NCBI GenBank assembly: GCA_003167365.1
Contig: PMTM01000006.1
Location: 516,391-580,390, forward strand
Direction: 5' to 3'
Origin: Spartobacteria bacterium
GTDB lineage: Bacteria > Verrucomicrobiota > Verrucomicrobiia > Chthoniobacterales > UBA10450
DNA: 64,000 bases
A model generated the notes under the pieces. It worked only from the letters and a program-made list of their open reading frames with translations, did no database searches and had not been told where the DNA came from. The translations under genes and the position numbers were made by a program. This document shows positions 62,025 to 64,000 of the stretch, one piece after another; position 1 is the first letter of the stretch, and each line of letters begins with the position of its first letter.

Positions 62025-64000
62025 GTGGTTTGTTCCTCTGATTTGCTTCCGCGGATTGAATGGATGTGAGCTCTTGTCTCAACTGGGTCTGACGCGCAGT
62101 GATGCCTGAGAGAATCTCCCTGAACCCGGGCGTCTCCGAAACACTATCAAATCGCGGGTCAAGTTTGGGCGAGCGATAGTCGAGCCAACCAGCCGTGGCT
62201 GCGAGCTGCAGATCGCGCAGCGCTTCTTCAGTGCGCCCGATCACCGCTTCCCCTGCCGCCAGCCGATAGAGCGATTCTGCATCATCCGGAGTAGTCGCAA
62301 GATGAGCCTTCTCCGAATTGATCCGGACTTCGGCCAGCGCAACTGCTCGACCCGCGTCTCCTCGTTCCTTGCTCAGCCGCGCTAGGGCCGAACCATAATC
62401 CACGGCCCCGGTGGACGCAGCTCTGCCCCCCCCTGCGGGGTTGGTGGAGGAGAGAGTGCTGTAGAGTTTTTCTGCTTGCGTGTAATTCCGGCCAAAGAAC
62501 TCAACCAACGCCGCCATCTGTGAGGCGGTCGGAGAAGTAGAATACTTCGGCAGCTCGGCGCGGTAAATCGCTCGTGCTGCTTCGATGTCTCCGGACAACA
62601 ATTTCAGTTGGCACAGGCCAATCCAGCCTTCCGGCTGGTCCGGCTGGTGCAACGCCGCCGATTCGAACTCTCGGCGCGCCAAGTCTTCGAGGCCCAGATC
62701 GGCGTAGCAATCGCCGAGCAGCGCGTCGTAATCCGCCGGTTGGCGCTGGCTCACTTTCGCCTTCAAGTACCAACCGATTGCGCGGTCCGCGCGGCCACGC
62801 ATTCGCAATGAGTAGCCAATTTCCCCGAACGAGCGCTCACTTTGGTCGCCATATTCGAGCGCTTGGAAAGCATGTTCTTCTCCTTCAAGATAGCGACCGT
62901 CGGCCACACAAACCATCGCGTAGGCGCAATGCGCGGTGGGATTTTCCGGAGACAGTTGGATGGCGTCTCGCGCACTCTGGAGCGCCCGCGCCAAAGCTCC
63001 CGCATCAGATGAAAGTATATTGCGCCCCATATAAGCCATGGCTAGAAACGACCGGGCATTAATGGACAGCGGTTCCGCCCGAACTGCGCCTTCGAAGCAG
63101 CTAATCGCGCGGTCCATGTCCGCAATGTTGCGCCGCGCGAGTAGGTCGCGCCCTGCGATCATAAACGGGCGGGCACCATCGTTTTTCATCGCAGGGTCGA
63201 CAGGTGTCGTCGCACGCGGAGAGTGTTTGTTGAGAAGCTCGTAGGCGGATGCGCCGACGTCGTGCACGCGGAGAAGGGCGGCGAGGTCGTCGCTTCCTTC
63301 AAAGATCCACGTGTCTAGTAACTCATGGCCCGCCGGATTTATCAGGTGGAGCGAGTAACGCGTGCCGGCCGGGACCTTGCGGCGCGTTCCCGTCAAGATC
63401 GACCGGCAGCCAGATTTTTTCGCGACCTCTTCCACTTCCTCTTGAGTTCCAGCGCCAGTCCACCGCGGCGGTAGTTCCATGTCGCGGACCGCCGATATCC
63501 CTACACTCGACATTTGCTGTTGCAGAATATTCGCAGCCACATGCGTGCCCTGAAGGTCTGGTCCCCCTTCGTCCAAATCAAGGAGCGGCAGGATGGCGAT
63601 AGAATGTGCCGCCAGTTGCTCCAAGTTGAGGGCTGCTTGCAGACGCTGGCTATGAAGTTGGTGAGCGACGCCGATTCCGCCGAGCACAAGACATCCACAA
63701 AGGGCACTCGCCAGCACCCGGTTGCGGCGAGCCGAACGCCAAATTTTGGCGAGCGGCGAGATCGGGCGGGCCAAAATGGATTCGCCCTGTATCCAACGCT
63801 CCAGATCGTCGGCCAAAGCGTCGGCCGAAGAATAGCGTGCGGCGGGATCGCGATCGAGACAACGCGCGCAAATTGTTTCCAAGTCGCGGTCGATCGAGGG
63901 CACCAGGGAGCGCAAAGGAGGCGCGGGCTTTTCGACCGCTTGGGAGACGACCGCCAGCGCGTGTTCGCCGAGAAAGGGCGGGCGACCGGCGAGCAGGTCG
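62017..64000 (-). CDS. Serine/threonine protein kinase with TolB-like and TPR domains (5' end cut off by window edge)
   Basis: The reading frame stays open to the window edge, so the catalytic N-terminus is outside. What remains starts in the last third of an STPK domain (DLLAGRPPFLGEHALAVV...LETICARCLDRDPAARYSS). One membrane helix follows (VLASALCGCLVLGGIGVA), then a TolB/FlgO-like domain (SIAILPLLDLDEGG...) and TPR-like repeats of about 330 residues. The extracytoplasmic part has the same plan as the two cyclase proteins, with a kinase in place of the cyclase. The next gene downstream encodes the NHLP-like peptide. Confidence 0.85.
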   Translation of the reverse strand, partial: DLLAGRPPFLGEHALAVVSQAVEKPAPPLRSLVPSIDRDLETICARCLDRDPAARYSSADALADDLERWIQGESILARPISPLAKIWRSARRNRVLASALCGCLVLGGIGVAHQLHSQRLQAALNLEQLAAHSIAILPLLDLDEGGPDLQGTHVAANILQQQMSSVGISAVRDMELPPRWTGAGTQEEVEEVAKKSGCRSILTGTRRKVPAGTRYSLHLINPAGHELLDTWIFEGSDDLAALLRVHDVGASAYELLNKHSPRATTPVDPAMKNDGARPFMIAGRDLLARRNIADMDRAISCFEGAVRAEPLSINARSFLAMAYMGRNILSSDAGALARALQSARDAIQLSPENPTAHCAYAMVCVADGRYLEGEEHAFQALEYGDQSERSFGEIGYSLRMRGRADRAIGWYLKAKVSQRQPADYDALLGDCYADLGLEDLARREFESAALHQPDQPEGWIGLCQLKLLSGDIEAARAIYRAELPKYSTSPTASQMAALVEFFGRNYTQAEKLYSTLSSTNPAGGGRAASTGAVDYGSALARLSKERGDAGRAVALAEVRINSEKAHLATTPDDAESLYRLAAGEAVIGRTEEALRDLQLAATAGWLDYRSPKLDPRFDSVSETPGFREILSGITARQTQLRQELTSIQSAEANQRNKPHG

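Overview
The window looks like chromosomal DNA of a soil-type Verrucomicrobiota, probably near Spartobacteria/Chthoniobacterales. This is an inference from the GC-rich sequence, the fused ArsR-methyltransferase regulator next to metK-ahcY, the style of the Exb/Ton operons, the many class III cyclase/TolB/TPR regulators and the typical intergenic hairpin repeats. No rRNA, tRNA, CRISPR array or intact insertion sequence was seen. The probable origin region lies in the middle: dnaA (36.2 kb) and dnaN (37.7 kb) follow a 536-bp gene-free stretch.

Layout. 0-5.2 kb: a secreted metal-binding protein, an unknown secreted protein, a drug-efflux MFS pump, a SET-domain methyltransferase coupled to a family 2 glycosyltransferase, a cupin and a PaiB-like flavoprotein. 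5.2-8.9 kb: the SAM cycle (metK-ahcY) divergent from a SahR-type regulator. 9.0-15.4 kb: two paralogous membrane cyclase-TolB-TPR regulators flanking a small Cys-containing protein and a lanthipeptide-synthetase-like lyase/kinase without a cyclase domain. 15.4-20.5 kb: a phosphodiester glycosidase, an FAH-family enzyme, the first Ton system (exbB-exbD-tonB-exbD) and rdgB. 20.6-31.4 kb: leuS, an mscL remnant, a 3D-domain lipoprotein, galE, hisS, aspS and a sodium:solute symporter. 31.5-35.7 kb: an OGG-type glycosylase and the second Ton system followed by def. 36-49.7 kb: dnaA, dnaN, miaB, mtnP, bioF, a D,D-carboxypeptidase, glyoxalase, ubiX, an acyltransferase, folD, a frameshifted reductase and uvrC. 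49.7-56.2 kb: a penicillin-binding protein 2, an aldo/keto reductase and a four-gene cbiX/GAF/Fe-S/amidohydrolase operon. 56.2-60.2 kb: an orphan NtrC-type regulator, two tiny secreted coiled-coil proteins, rpoN and a DciA-like protein. 60.2-64 kb: an animal-type haem peroxidase, converging on a kinase-TolB-TPR gene that is translationally coupled to a small NHLP-leader-like peptide.

Three things stand out. First, two separate loci pair a small RiPP-precursor-like protein with kinase-fold proteins and TolB-TPR regulators (11.2-12.9 kb and 61.7-64 kb); this is the best candidate for an undescribed system. Second, a decamer AAGATCGACA (or its complement) occurs at least 26 times, in all reading frames and both orientations, far above chance, and behaves like an uptake-sequence-type motif. 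Third, intergenic inverted repeats sit at gene ends, and in several cases their arms supply the stop codons of flanking genes. The second cyclase gene also carries a scar showing that the block was duplicated together with the tail of the SahR gene.
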